Of a stretch of DNA of 64,000 nucleotides, positions 12,184 through 24,462 are shown piece after piece. The number at the start of each line of letters is the position of its first letter. Positions within the stretch are counted from its first letter, which is position 1. Both the position numbers and the translations under genes were made by a program. Source of the stretch: Lycium barbarum (Eukaryota > Streptophyta > Magnoliopsida > Solanales > Solanaceae); NCBI RefSeq assembly GCF_019175385.1, contig NC_083339.1:48780074-48844073 (forward strand). The letters are read 5' to 3'. A model generated the notes under the pieces. That model was given only the letters and a program-made list of their open reading frames with translations. It was not told where the DNA came from and made no database searches.

Positions 12184-12228
<45 letters not shown>

Positions 12229-12229
12229 T
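12184..12229. repeat. (TA)n(CA)n compound microsatellite
   Basis: A TA run (12184-12211) followed directly by a CA run (12212-12229), within element B's 5' LTR. Confidence 0.97.
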
Positions 12230-12689
12230 ACGTGCTGAGGATAGTAGTGCAAGCCGACTAGGCCGCTACATATGCTATACCACAAGAGTGAGAGCCGACA
12301 AGGCTACAAAACATCTCAACTACATACAACTGTCTACAGAGCTCTATGGAACATAAGTTGTAGAAAGGATAGGACAAGGCCTCGTCATATCCATATCTAC
12401 ATGTCAAAATAGCATACCAAAAGGGACTGCAGCTTCGATCTGAGTGGAGCGCACTGTCTGCAATTGAGTGGAAGAGCTATTGAGCTGGATCACCTATCTG
12501 GCTACTTGAACCTACGAGCATGAACGCAGTGCCCCCAAACAAAAGGGACATCAATAAGAAACAATGTATCGAGTATGTAAGGCAAACGATAACTGAAACT
12601 AAACTGAAAACAATACAATCTGGAGGCCAATGAATTCCTAGAATGTCTCAACTGACTTGTCTCATATGAAATGCAATATATTTCCAATA

Positions 12690-12893
12690 TATATCTCACT
12701 GACCAAGTGGCCAGGCAACTGTAAAATCTCACTAGCCAAGTAGCCAGGCAATATGTCTCATTGACCCGTCGGCCAGGAAATCTGCCTCACTGACCCGTAG
12801 GCCAGACAATCTATCTCATTGACCCGTAGGCCAGGCATATTTGTCTCACCGACTCGTAGGTCAGGCATATCTGTCTCACTGACCAAGTGGCAA
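12690..12893 (-). repeat. 29-30-bp tandem array in element B 5' LTR
   Basis: About seven units alternating between CTCACTGACCAAGTGGCCAG and CTCACTGACCCGTAGGCCAG types. It corresponds to the array at 5923-6105; unit types and number differ between the two LTRs. Confidence 0.85.
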
Positions 12894-14327
12894 GGCTAAA
12901 GAAAATATATGTATATCATGCATATGCTGAAAATACTGATACTGTAACATGCCTCTTCTGTCTTTCTATAAACTCAAGGACATAGGGACGGGATATGGCC
13001 CCTCGGAAAGAACAACATAACACTCCAAAACTATTCAATAATATGACAAGCTCTACTTTGAAAAATCTCTAGTCATAAGGTTCATTACATTCTTATCATA
13101 TATGGAATCATGCCAAGAAAAGAAGGAACAGCCTTAACATACCTTTTGGGTCTCTTTAACTACTCAAATTATCCTTCTAAGCTTGTAAATCAACATTTAA
13201 GATGATTCGCACTAAAGGTAAGTCATTGAAACACTTACAATGTCAAATTAGATTAATTGGGAAACTAAAGAAAATCGGGCAGCATTTCCCTTATATATTC
13301 TACCTCCTCCAATATTCAAAACAACTCCCAAAGCATAATAGAACATCAACAATTCCATAATCAAAAGATTATAATTAATCCATAACAACAACTTCATACA
13401 ACCCCTTATACACTTGTATACGACAATTTCTTCACATCATTATTATCGCTCATAACAAGATTATACTCAAAACATGCTAATAATTATAACTCATGTTAAT
13501 TCACAACTCAAAATATCATCAAATGCATATTTGAACTTTTCTTCCAATTTCTTCTCTGCAAATCTTAACACAATTACCAAACAAACTCATAAACATGAAA
13601 CTAAGATGAATCTTACCTCAAAATTCAAGAACGTTTCAATTCCAGGGTTACTTCACCATAAAAATACTCACCCAAACATCTTGAAGAAGAGGAGACAAGA
13701 GTAGACCTCACTTGGAACCCTTAACCACTTTAATCTTCACTTTGATCCTTGGTTTAGTCTTGGAAATATGTTACAATATGCTTGGAGAGGTGCCTAGACT
13801 TATAGCAATATATGTGTTTGTTGGAAGGGTCTAGAGTTGGGAAATGACACAAAAATGACCAAAAGGTGTCCTTTTATACTTGCCAAGGTCGGCTCCGTGG
13901 ACCTAAATATTTCGCGCACTATAGCTGGCCCGTTCGTGCACTGTAGCTGCGCGTCTCTGCTCCGACGGCCTAACTTGTAACGTCCATAACTCTCTACTCC
14001 GAAGTCATATCGACGAGCGATTTGTTGCATTGGAAAGTAGACTTCCTGAACTTCATTTTAGGCTTGTACTGTACCTCAAAACTCTTCACAAACTAAAAGA
14101 TATACTTCCCTAAATTTAACCCAAAATGTTTCGTCCAAAATTCTGCCAAATTTTCCCAAATATTCGACAAACTTATTTTCTTCGATTTGCTTGATCCCAG
14201 AACCTTTAGACACTTGCTTAACACTTGTTAAGAGTATTCCTTAACCCTATAAGAGTTCCATGACCTCTACGAGCTTACGTTAGTTCACTCAGGACGCAAA
14301 TGACGCGAAAATGTTTGAGGTGTAACA

Positions 14328-16348
14328 ATGGTAAAGCTCAGCTAGTGCACAAAAGTTTCAAAATTTTACTAAGATTAACATATACTCTGTTATCAGGCTC
14401 GTCATGAAAACAACACAGAGATACAAGACACATTATGAGCTACAAACTTAAGCACAGACATAGGGTGTTCAAACCCAGGTCCCAACATCCCAAAGATGGC
14501 ACAAAATCAATCAATCAAGGGCCAGGCATCATTCAGAGGTTCAGTAGGACATGCAAATGCTGAGGTCAAGATGTATTGAAAGAGGATCACTAGCACATTT
14601 CATTCACACAGGTCCAAGGTAGGTTAAGGAATATATTCCGGAGGGCAAACAAGATGATGCAGGAAAAAGAAAGAGAAAACACATAGGAGAAGGCTCATAG
14701 GAATCTGGCAGAGGCAGTGTCAAAGGAACAACTCATGCTTCAATAGTCAAATAAATGTAAGAAAAAGAATACACTATTTCAGGTCAAATTCAGTACCATA
14801 GAGCAGTTCCTATTTCAATAAATCAGAAGAGTTTTAAGGAGAGAAGTTCAGTACCCAGGTTCAACAGCAGGTCAAGAGAAAAAGAATGCAGAGTTCCCTT
14901 TAAAAGAAAGAAGACCTTCAAAATGAAATCTATCTCTACATGTTCATTTAGCAAACACCTACCAACCCACAGGATTTTCATGCATTCATACAAGTCCAAA
15001 GAATACACTTCAAGAGACAAAAGATGATGCAGAGAAGGAAACAGGAAAGGCACACATGTTTCAACAAATGCAGTGCCCTGGAATAGTCCATACTTCAGCA
15101 TCAAAACATCTGTAAAGGAAAGTTTTCTATTACAAATAATACTCTTAGGGACTTAATCCAAATTATGAGGAAATGACTGTGGTTTCCTTTATTATCTTTA
15201 TAGGATCAGAACATTTGACAATCCATGAACACATAGAGTTGATTGTTAGTCCTTTCCACTTTATTCAACAAAAATTCATTCAAATTAACTACATACACAC
15301 AGACAAGGATTAGAGAAGGGAAAACAAGTTAGCAAGCAAGTTTATTGAGTTCTGAATCCATTATATATGAGGTAAAACTGGATGTCATGAGATTAAATGC
15401 AAGTAAATGTCCTAAATTGCACATGACAGATGACTAGGGTGACAAATATCTTACATATAGACGCTGATTCTTTTCAAAGGATTCATTATGAGTCATTTGC
15501 AATCAATTTCCATCAAATCAGTCAAGTTTTAACACATATTTCCATATTTGCACATTGGGATATGAATCATGCCAATTTATAATAGAAAAAACCAAGATAT
15601 CAGACCCATTTTAAACACATACAGGCTGCAATAATCAACTAACATGATTTGGACTCAAACATGTGAACTATGGACTCCATGGATTTAACACTATGGTAAT
15701 GTAGGGCACCAACATGATATAAAATATAATTATATTACCATGGCCAAGTTTAATCAATACATTACAAACTAAATAGAGATTAAGAGGATTTCTATAACTT
15801 AACACTTAGATAGGTGATCACAGGCGGGAAAAACAAGGGAAACACAAGATCAAGACCATGGTTCTAGAGTCAGTTTCAATACTATATCGTACCCATAGAG
15901 GTTGGATGATCCCTTTGGCACATAAAAATACAAAACATTATCACAATTGAGTAGGCAGTAGGCTTAGTGGACTTGCAGATTCATAGAATACCAAATACCA
16001 TCCCAAGATATATTATGGGCACAGGTTAAGGCAATACTTATTGCATAATGCTGAAACAAGAGCTAAATGGGAACCATACAATCATACTATCAGGACCAAC
16101 GACAGCTATATACTATCAACACAACAAAATGAATGATACATGCTGATCAGGATTCAAACAAGAAAAGCATTGTAGTGATCTATAGAACCAAACCATCATA
16201 ACTGAACAACCAATTAGATGCTACATATACTTCATAAGTCAATTGAACAACTCAGCATTTATATAGGATGAAACACACTAATCCACATAGATAAGAGAGC
16301 ACTATAATGAACTAATACAACTAAGCTATCATAATCCAGACTTAAAAT
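14328..16348 (-). mobile_element. Element C, downstream part: AT-rich repeat without genes
   Basis: Two kilobases without a credible coding region. It lies between element B's LTR and element D. If D is removed it joins 22540-24462, whose minus-strand LTR start and TATA box would place this stretch in the transcribed part of a long LTR or its leader. Weak internal similarity (a GATGATGCAGGAAA-like block near 14650 and 15018) hints at an old duplication with a period of about 370 bp. The assignment is inference. Confidence 0.4.
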
Positions 16349-18169
16349 TGTCACGCCCCAAAACCCACCCTAGACGTGACTGGCATTCGACGTCATGAAC
16401 AACATCAGAAGAACCTTATAAATAAATAATGTCAAACCCCTTTTCGATAATCTTTCATTTATTTTAACTAAACAAGTGATAAAAAACTAAATAAAATCTA
16501 ATATCACAAATATGAAACAAAATCAGCCGAAGCCAAATCAAATACTTAGTTAATAAACGTGGCACAAATGCCCCCAACGAGTCATACAAGACTCCAACAC
16601 ACTACCCAGAATCTGACAACTATCTAAGGAGCTTTTAAGATATGAGTAATGAAATCATCGGGACGTAGCCCGAAACTAAAATACGAAAAGTAAATATAGA
16701 ATGGTGCCCCACGAATAATCAAATGGTCTCACCGAGTAGTCTCGAAAGCAGCAAGTTCTCTTAAGTCATAGGCGTATCACGAACCCGATCCTCAATGATA
16801 CCTATCATACCATAAAACAAAACAATGGTATGCCAGAGTACTGGGTACTCAGAAACTGTGTAAGGGGCAATAGTTAACAAAACAAGATATGGTGAATAAA
16901 TCAATAAAATGATATCAATGAAGACAATAGTTGAAACCCAGGAATAAAGTGAGTCGGCAACATTAAAGAGTTATATAAGAATCCAACAACGACAGACACA
17001 TTAACTTAACTCCTTACCATTTACTAGGCCCAGTATTGCACTGACGAATTCAATATCATCACAAGCCACTCATAGGCAACAAGATACGAAACAAGCCACT
17101 CACAGGCAACAAGATACGAAACAAGCCACTCACAGGCTAATCAAAGTACGAAACATGCATGACCTTGTCTACAATAAATCATCTTTAATTCTAGAATAAG
17201 TTCCACCAAACAAGAGTTATAATCATGTTCATATTCCAAAGGAAGATTTCAAGTCACAAACAATCATCCACACGTTTCAAGCAATATAACATACTTCAAA
17301 GAAGGATTTTGAAAAGTTAACATACTTCAAGAATGATTTTTGGGAAAATCTAGATATACTTGAAAAAAAAAATTGAAATATAGACATACTTCAAGAGAGG
17401 GTTTTTGAAATCTAGACACACTTGAAAAGACAAATTTTGGAATACAAACATACCTCAAATCCCGCTCAAATGCACTTCCCAAGATTCAATAATCACACTA
17501 CAATGGTTTTAGATGAGAAAGATTAGAGCTATAATCTAATTCTACTCATATATCCCTTTATAGAAAAACTAGGGTTTTCATGTCTAGAACCTATTCTTCA
17601 AGTAGGTTTTGGGGAAGCCCTGGGGTTATTTCTTCTCAAAAAGTCGGCCAAAGATAAAGTAGAATGCAGGTTTAAGAAAATTTCATGTTATGGGAGTTTT
17701 TATAGTCAAGCAACGCGCGTGACACATCACGTGAATCGCATGTTTGACCCGTGAAACACAGCCCTATCGCACGACGTGACAGAGGGGTATGATTTTTGGT
17801 GTTCATCCTGAGATTCGCAGGATTGAACCGCAGGATGATCCTGCGAAACGCAAGTTACTAAAATGGCCATAAAATTTTATTCACAAGTCTGTTTAAGCTC
17901 CACTTTATATCTTTGGAAAGGTATTTCAAAGTTCTAAAACTTCTGTTAGAGGAAGTTTTCCCAACGTCGCAACGAATTTTCACGAAATTGGCCTACAACA
18001 CAGGTCAACAAAACTTAGGCGATTTTATGAACTATTATGAACTTCACTACTTGGTCTTGATCTTAAATCAAATATTTCCACCCAACTCATATTGATAGGA
18101 CTTCATATGCATGAAATGTCATGTTACTTCTCATTTAATACATTCACACCTAACTCAAATTTACGGAGT
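16349..18169 (-). mobile_element. Element D: 3' LTR, with internal deletions
   Basis: Minus-strand LTR ending TGACA at 16349 and matching 19950-22539. At 1821 bp it lacks about 560 bp present at 20700-21265 and about 265 bp present near 21707-21970 of the other LTR. Its start has lost the TGTAACA terminus: the homology stops at ACTCC, next to a G-rich polypurine tract. A minus-strand TATA box lies at 17697-17704. No exact 5-bp target duplication is visible (AAAAT left, AAAGC right). Confidence 0.85.
17053..17156. repeat. About 30-bp tandem repeat, three units
   Basis: Three copies of ACAAGCCACTCACAGGCAAC-type units, the last diverging into TAATCAAAGTACGAA. The equivalent place in the other LTR has fewer copies. 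Confidence 0.85.
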
Positions 18170-18199
18170 CCCCCCCTCCCCCCCCTCCCCCCCCCCCAG
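18170..18199 (-). other. Element D: G-run polypurine tract
   Basis: On the minus strand this is a nearly pure G tract with two single A interruptions, directly before the LTR, where the plus-strand primer should form. Upstream GGGGACGAATG matches the CGAATG arm of the hairpin motif of the other elements. The length of the G run may be misassembled. Confidence 0.6.
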
Positions 18200-18623
18200 G
18201 ATCATTCGTCCCCAAATGAAAGTCATGGCTTTAGATTTTTCAGTAAACCTCAAATTTCAGAATTTCAAGTGTTCTTTTGTACAGCGGATCATTCTCAGAG
18301 ATACCATACGACTAAGCACATAATGAATACATCATTCAAACCTAAACACATTGGATGCGGGATTCATACCTCTAATATAAACTTTCATAAGGCATGCACA
18401 ATCGAAAGGTTTAACAGATAACTGCATTTGGGAATAAATGAAGGTAACACGACTTGAGTGACACTACAACAACTAGATAGAACTGCGCCCCTTCTAGTTC
18501 ATCCCGCAAATCTTAAGATACGACATAAGTCTACCACGAGGTTTTAGCAAGATCATTCCTCCACTATATAACGGGTTCATTAGGAAATTCAAGCCTAATT
18601 AATTTGATTGCCAATCCAGAGTT

Positions 18624-19018
18624 TCATGACACTCGGAAAACTAGCCTATCCCCAAAAATCACATCAACGTTCACCATTTTTAATTCAAACACATCAAAAG
18701 TAGTCTCACGACCCTTAACTATAATGACGCAGTGTCTATATATTCTAGAGGCGATAACAAGGACGCTAGAAGTGGTAATCACTGAAAAAGGGTTCCAACA
18801 ATTGTTCGGGTTCCCTACCAAAATCAAGGGTAAAGTACAAAGTCACATAAGAAAGATTTCGAACCTGGATGGATCAAAGAATACACGTTAAGAGAACAAA
18901 TAGTGATAATACATGTGACCACAACATCTGAGGCTTCAACCACCTCCCTACGAGCCCATTCATGAAGTCGAGCTTCCTTTGTATAAATGACCCCGCAAAG
19001 AAAAAACACAACTAACAC
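18624..19018 (-). pseudogene. Element D: retroviral-type aspartic protease remnant
   Basis: Two overlapping minus-strand frames show the retrotransposon protease. 18824-19018 contains VVVTCIITICSLNVYSLIHPGS, matching element G's ITCILSVFSHDVYALIDPDS with the catalytic aspartate changed to histidine. 18624-18827 continues with ASRIYRHCVIIVKGRETTFD and FELKMVNVDVIFG, matching the flap and the conserved MVDFDVILGMDW region. A frameshift separates them. Gag and RT are absent, so this is an isolated broken domain. Confidence 0.75.
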
Positions 19019-19934
19019 CCAAATAAGAACAACATAGTCCTCATGGTGATTCTAATGACTAGAACACTCAAGTCTCCACACAAATAAGGGGGTTTCTACC
19101 TTCATCTCACTTTCCCAAGAGTTAGATACTCAAAAGGTTCAACATGTATATGCTTTGACTAGGAAATGCACAATATATCAATCTAGACAATATACTCCGA
19201 CAATGAGGCTAATTTAATAATACATGATTCAGGCTTAACTTACCTCATGCCAAAACTGGAAATAACAAATTAATGCCTAAACCAACTACATTATATTCTT
19301 AAATCATTATTCCACAAGCGGTTGTTTTCGAGTTTCAAGCCCAAAATAGAGTTCTTCCGCTAAACATTAAAATAGTACAGATCTTTTAATCCAACAAGAA
19401 TATAACCTCAATGCACGATAATTCTTAATTTACTACAAGAGACCCTCAATTGTTCCCTTCATCCTAACCTCCAACACTTGAAACCCATCACATCTTAATT
19501 ATTCCTTTCAGCCTAACAAGATTTTGACATAGTTTTCCCTATAACAAGGACTATTTGTGTTTCTATACCTGTCTCAGTTTATCAACAACCAAACCTAACA
19601 ACGACCATATATACCAAGAACCTACAATACAATTTCAACGACTCTATACCATCTATCAAATTACACATCACAATAATGTGCACTCCATAATACCATTGTT
19701 CACTTAGTTAGCATCTACAACACTAGTTAAAGTCATCTCCATAAAGCACGAGTAACGAACACGTCAAAATGATCCTAAAAGAAGTTCATGCTCTATAGCA
19801 CAATCTAAAATCAAGAAGAATAAGAAACGCCTATAATGCCCTGGTAGTCATACATTCATACATGTAGCTAGTTTGCATGAAGAAGACTACTAGACACACC
19901 TCCATAGCAATCCTAGGACACTTTTAGACCTAGG

Positions 19935-19945
19935 CTCTGATACCA
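19935..19945 (-). other. Element D: primer binding site
   Basis: Minus strand TGGTATCAGAG, a perfect initiator tRNA-Met complement, four bases inside the 5' LTR end. Confidence 0.85.
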
Positions 19946-19949
19946 AGCT

Positions 19950-22539
19950 TGTTAGGCCCCAAAACCCACCCTAGACATGATTGGCATCCGACGTCATGAA
20001 CAAAATCCGAAAAACCTTATAAATCAATAACGTCAAACATTTTTTCGATAATCTTTCATTTATTTTAATTAAACAAGTGAGAAACCACTAATAAAATCTA
20101 AGATCACAATTATGAAACAAAATCAGCAGAAGTCGAATCAAATACTTAGTTAATAAATGTGGCACAAATGCCCCCAACGAGTCATACGAGACTCCAACAC
20201 ACTACCCAGAATCTGACAACTATCTAAGGAGCTTCTAAGATAATGAGTAATGTCCAAATCATCGGGACGCAGCCCGAAACTAAAATATGAAAAGTAAAGA
20301 TAGAATGGCGTCGCACGAACAATCATGTGGGCTAACCGAATAGTCTCGAAAGCAGCAGGTTCTCTTAAGTCATAGGCGTATCACGAACCTGCTCCTCAAT
20401 GATACCTAACATACCATAAAAAAGTAACAATGGTATGCCGGAGTACTGGGTATTCAGTGAGTGTCTAAGGGGCAATAGTTAACAAAACAAGATATAGTGA
20501 ACAAAATCAATAAAATGATATCAATGAAGACAATAGTTCAAACCCAGGAATAAAGTGAGCCGGCAACATTAAAGAGTTATATAAGAATCCAACAATGACA
20601 GACACATTAACTTAACTCCTTACCATTTATCAGGCCAAGTATTTCACTGACGAATTCACTATCACCACAAGCCACTCACAGGCTAATCAAAGTACGAAAC
20701 AAGTTACTCACAGGAAGATCAATTAATCGATAATCCAGGTTAGGAAACCGCGGAGGCTAATCATCCTCTGGATTAGCACAACAATAGATACTCTAGGCTA
20801 GGAAGAAAGGAAGTTCAATCATCCTCTGGACTTCCACAACAATAGATACTCAGGGCTAGGAAGAAACGGAGGTCAATAATCCACTGGAATGACACAACAA
20901 TACTCGTATTGATAAGTTAGGATCCATAACGGCTAATCATCCTCTAGACTAGCACAGCTTGCCCATACAAGCCCATACACAAACAAAATACAAATCATGG
21001 CGTATTATCGAATCAGCAGTCATGGCTTAGAGTCGAATCTCACTTCTCAAGTCATCGTCTCAAAATAGAGGCATTTCAAGTCATAACCAATTTAGAATCT
21101 TATTGAAATCTCTTATTCAATTTCAAGTTCAAGAAACCCATTCAACAACAAAATAAGATTAAGGTCCCACCTTTAGAAAAATAAGTTCAATCATCCAATA
21201 ATGGGAATAGCGAGTTTCACAAAGTAGTATAGTTCGTATAAGGTTCGCTGCGAGCTTGACCCCACACACGCATGACCTTGTCTAAAAGAAAACATCTTTA
21301 ATTCCAGAAGAAGTTCCACTAAACAAGAGTTATAATCATGTTCATATTCCAAAGGAAGATTTCAAGTCACAAACAATCGTCCACACATTTCAAGCAATAT
21401 AACATATTTCAAAGAAGGATTTTGAAAAGTTAAAATTCTTCAAGAAAGATTTTTGGGAAAATCTAGATATACTTGAAAAAAAACGACTTTTGAAATATAG
21501 ACATACTTCAAGAAAGGTTTTTAGAAATCTAGACACACTTGAAAAGACAAATTTTGAAATATAGACATACCTCAAATCCCGCTCACATGCACTTCCCAAG
21601 ATTCAATAATCACACTACAATGGTTTTAGATGAGAAAGATTAGAGCTTTAATCTAATTCCACTCATATACCCCTTTATAGAAAAACTAGGGTTTTCATGT
21701 CTATAACGTATTCTTGAACACTTTATGAATCATTCATGGATTTCAATCCATAGAAAAACCTACATGAGTCTAAACCCTTTCAATAACATCATAAAAATCA
21801 TGGATCATACCTTTTTGAAGGAATCTCAATCTCCTACGTTCCTTTCTTCTTCTCTTTCTTTAGCTTTCAAGAATCTAAGGTTTGATAAGATGAACTAGTG
21901 TTTAAGAGTAGTGAATTGATGTTAGACTGATGTAGAAATTATAGGAATTGATAAAGAACTTACCTTTTATGTTTTGGGGAAGCCTTAGGGTTATTTCTTC
22001 TCAAAAAGTGAGCCAAAGATGAAGTAGAACGAAGGTTTAAGAAAATTTCACGTTCTGGGGGTTTTTATAGTCGGGCAAGGCGCGTGACACATCCCGTGAA
22101 TCGCACGTTTGACCCGTGAAATGTAGTCGTATCGCACGACATGACAGAGGGGTATGATTTTTGGTGTTCATCCTGAGATTTGCAGGATTGAACCACATGA
22201 TGATCCTGCGAAATGCAGGTTAGTAAAACGGCCATAAATTTTACTCACAAGTCCGTTTAAGCTCCACTTTATATCTTTGAAAAGGTATTTCAAAGATCTA
22301 CAACTTCTATTAGAGTAAGTTTTCCCAAAGTCGCAACGGATTTTCACGAAATTGTCCTGCAAGACAGGTCAACAAAACTTAGGCGATTTTAAGAACCCTT
22401 ACGAACTTCACTACTTGGTCTTGATCTTAAATCCAATATTTCCACCCAACTCGTATTGATAGTACTTCATAGGCATAAAATGTCACATTACTTATCGTTT
22501 AATACATTCACACCTAACTCGGATTTACGGAGTGTTACA
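19950..22539 (-). mobile_element. Element D: 5' LTR
   Basis: This 2590-bp minus-strand LTR starts TGTAACACTCCG at 22539 and ends CCTAACA at 19950, next to the primer site. It has a TATA box at 22072-22079 preceded, in sense, by a cluster of short palindromes (22080-22230). It is the more complete of the two LTRs. Confidence 0.9.
20740..20965. repeat. About 60-70-bp imperfect tandem array in element D 5' LTR
   Basis: Four degenerate units built on CTAATCATCCTCTGGA, CACAACAATAGATACTC and CTAGGAAG blocks. The whole array is missing from the other LTR. Confidence 0.75.
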
Positions 22540-24462
22540 AAAGCACATTAGCAGCCTAGCAAACTAACCAAAAACCAAAGCTTAAACTTAAAGCACAAAA
22601 AGCAGCGCGGCAAACATTACAATGCGTTACAGGGCGCAAAACCCAGGCTTAATCACATATTAAGACTAGCAAGAACTAACTAGCTAGACTACTTAAAGCA
22701 CCAAATAAAGCAGCTTAAGTGAAATTTAGACAGGAAAACTAAAAAAAGCAATAAAATGATATGGAATTACCTTTTTTAGGTGCAGTCGAAGATCAAGAAT
22801 GGGCTAAAGAGTTCTTCTTCCTCTTCTAAACTCAGCCACAACACATAAAATAAAAAATTAAAACTTTAAAACTTTTAAAACTGGAGATTCTCACTTAAAG
22901 AAACTCAAAATAAGAATTTTTGACCCTTTGCAATGCTTAATTTTTGAATTAAGCTTCTAATGCCAAAAATTCCTTCCTTTAACCATGAAGAGTGGGGTTC
23001 TATTTATAGAAGGCCCAAAGGAACACTAAAACCAAAACCACTGATGTGGTACTTCCCCCAAAATTACCATTTTTTAACTTAGAACACAATTATACGGTGC
23101 AGATCGAAAGATCCATAAAAGCACCGGTTCATTTCACCTTAACAGCTTGTAAAATAGATAAAAAAAAAAAAAACTAAAGTAATAAACGTTGATTGTACCT
23201 TAATACCGTGTTTGGATACAAAATGAGCAAAAAATCGGGAAAAAGCATGAAGATTCAATGCTCCTTCATTTTTTACTTCCACCATACTTGCTGATGTCAT
23301 GGCGGTGACGTTGTCACCGTCGATGGGATATAGGGGAGGGGTAAGGGCATAGGGAGGTGTAGAGACGCATAGGGCGGCTAGGGTTTTAACCCTAGCCCCT
23401 TTTCAAACATTGCAAATGAGCCCTTCAATTCTGTGTATAACTGAGGGGAGTATAACACTTGTTTTTTGGGCCGGGTCAGCCCCTTTGGGCTGGACCTGGT
23501 CCCATTATATTTTTTTTTTCAAAATTCAAAATGTTTTTATATATTTACACATATATATTCGCATATGTCATATTTATATACACCCGTAGTGGCGAAACGA
23601 GTATTTTAGTAAAATAGGTCGATATTTAAAGTAACTAGCCAGAGCAAAAAAAAAAAAACTAAAACTAAAACATGGTCAATCAAAAACTTAATTAAATCAA
23701 AAAGAAAATTTAAAACTTATTTTGCAACAATAGCCTTTAATTGACCTTTAATTAAATGACGGTTTCAATTATAGCCTACTATTGTTATTAATTGCAGAAA
23801 TATTCTTGCAATCAATCATTGCACGTGTAGCCTAACCTTGGTATTAATTTTAGCAAATTAAGACTAATATGCACTAATGTCCTTTATTAATTTTCTCATG
23901 GTTTGGACATTTCAATTAAATCCATTAGGAATTTAAATTTTGCAAGATTTACCCCAACTATCTTTCACCATGAATTGGTTAATTATGAGGTGGTCATTTA
24001 TGCAAGGACACAATAATTAAAAACCAATAAACATAAAATTTCAAAACAATTTTTTCATTTAACATAATTATGAAAATATATAAAAATTCAAAGCTTTAGG
24101 AGTAAGGTGGTAAATTCTCTTAATTACTTAAATTCCTTGGATAAAATAAAATAAATTGCCTCCTTATCTGATTTCTTGATTTTGGTTAATTAAATGAACA
24201 ATTATTTAAAATTGTTCTGCTGATAAATTGTAAAAGTATTTCATAGAAATGCCGTAAAATCCTGTAAAAAGGCTGGTAAATTTCTGAATAATTAATCGAG
24301 CTTTGAAGGTTCTTCTATTAATTTATAGAAGTAAAATACTGGCCTGAATAATTATGTAAAAACATTTATATCCTCTGTGAGTGTGCAAATTATTTTATTT
24401 ATTATCCAAGGACCCCGAGTAATCAAAAGAAATCACGAGAGGTCAATAATAAGGTGTTAACA
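22540..24462 (-). mobile_element. Element C: minus-strand LTR, probably Tat/Ogre-like
   Basis: On the minus strand it starts TGTTAACACC at 24462. About 1.45 kb later it has TCTATAAATA (23001-23010) followed by a leader, the pattern of an LTR promoter. The U3 is AT-rich with a GC-rich GGGCTGACCCGGCCC segment. No coding region is present. Long LTRs starting TGTTAACACC are common in the Tat lineage of Ty3/gypsy; that placement is inference. Element D splits it at 16349-22539, and its other end is lost at element B. Confidence 0.5.
23001..23010 (-). promoter_or_regulatory. Element C TATA box
   Basis: Minus strand TCTATAAATA followed by GAACCCCACTCTTCATGG, a strong match to a plant core promoter. 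Confidence 0.6.

Larger units (their letters stand above)
12003..14327 (-). mobile_element. Element B: 5' LTR
   Basis: This 2325-bp LTR runs on the minus strand from TGTTACACC at 14327 to TGACA at 12003. It pairs with 5923-7579: the tandem arrays, the TATA regions and the long stretch at 12895-13740 versus 6105-7010 align closely. Its flank at 14328-14332 is ATGGT, the candidate target duplication; the partner lies outside the window. Confidence 0.9.
18200..19949 (-). mobile_element. Element D: short deleted interior
   Basis: Only about 1.75 kb separates the two LTRs, far too short for gag-pol. Apart from the protease remnant (18624-19018) I see no domain. It is a deletion derivative of a Ty3/gypsy element rather than a compact designed family, because a protease piece survives without its neighbours. 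Confidence 0.7.

Noticed and set aside
14823..15104. 93-codon minus-strand frame in element C
   Set aside because: No recognisable domain and in a repeat region; most likely chance.
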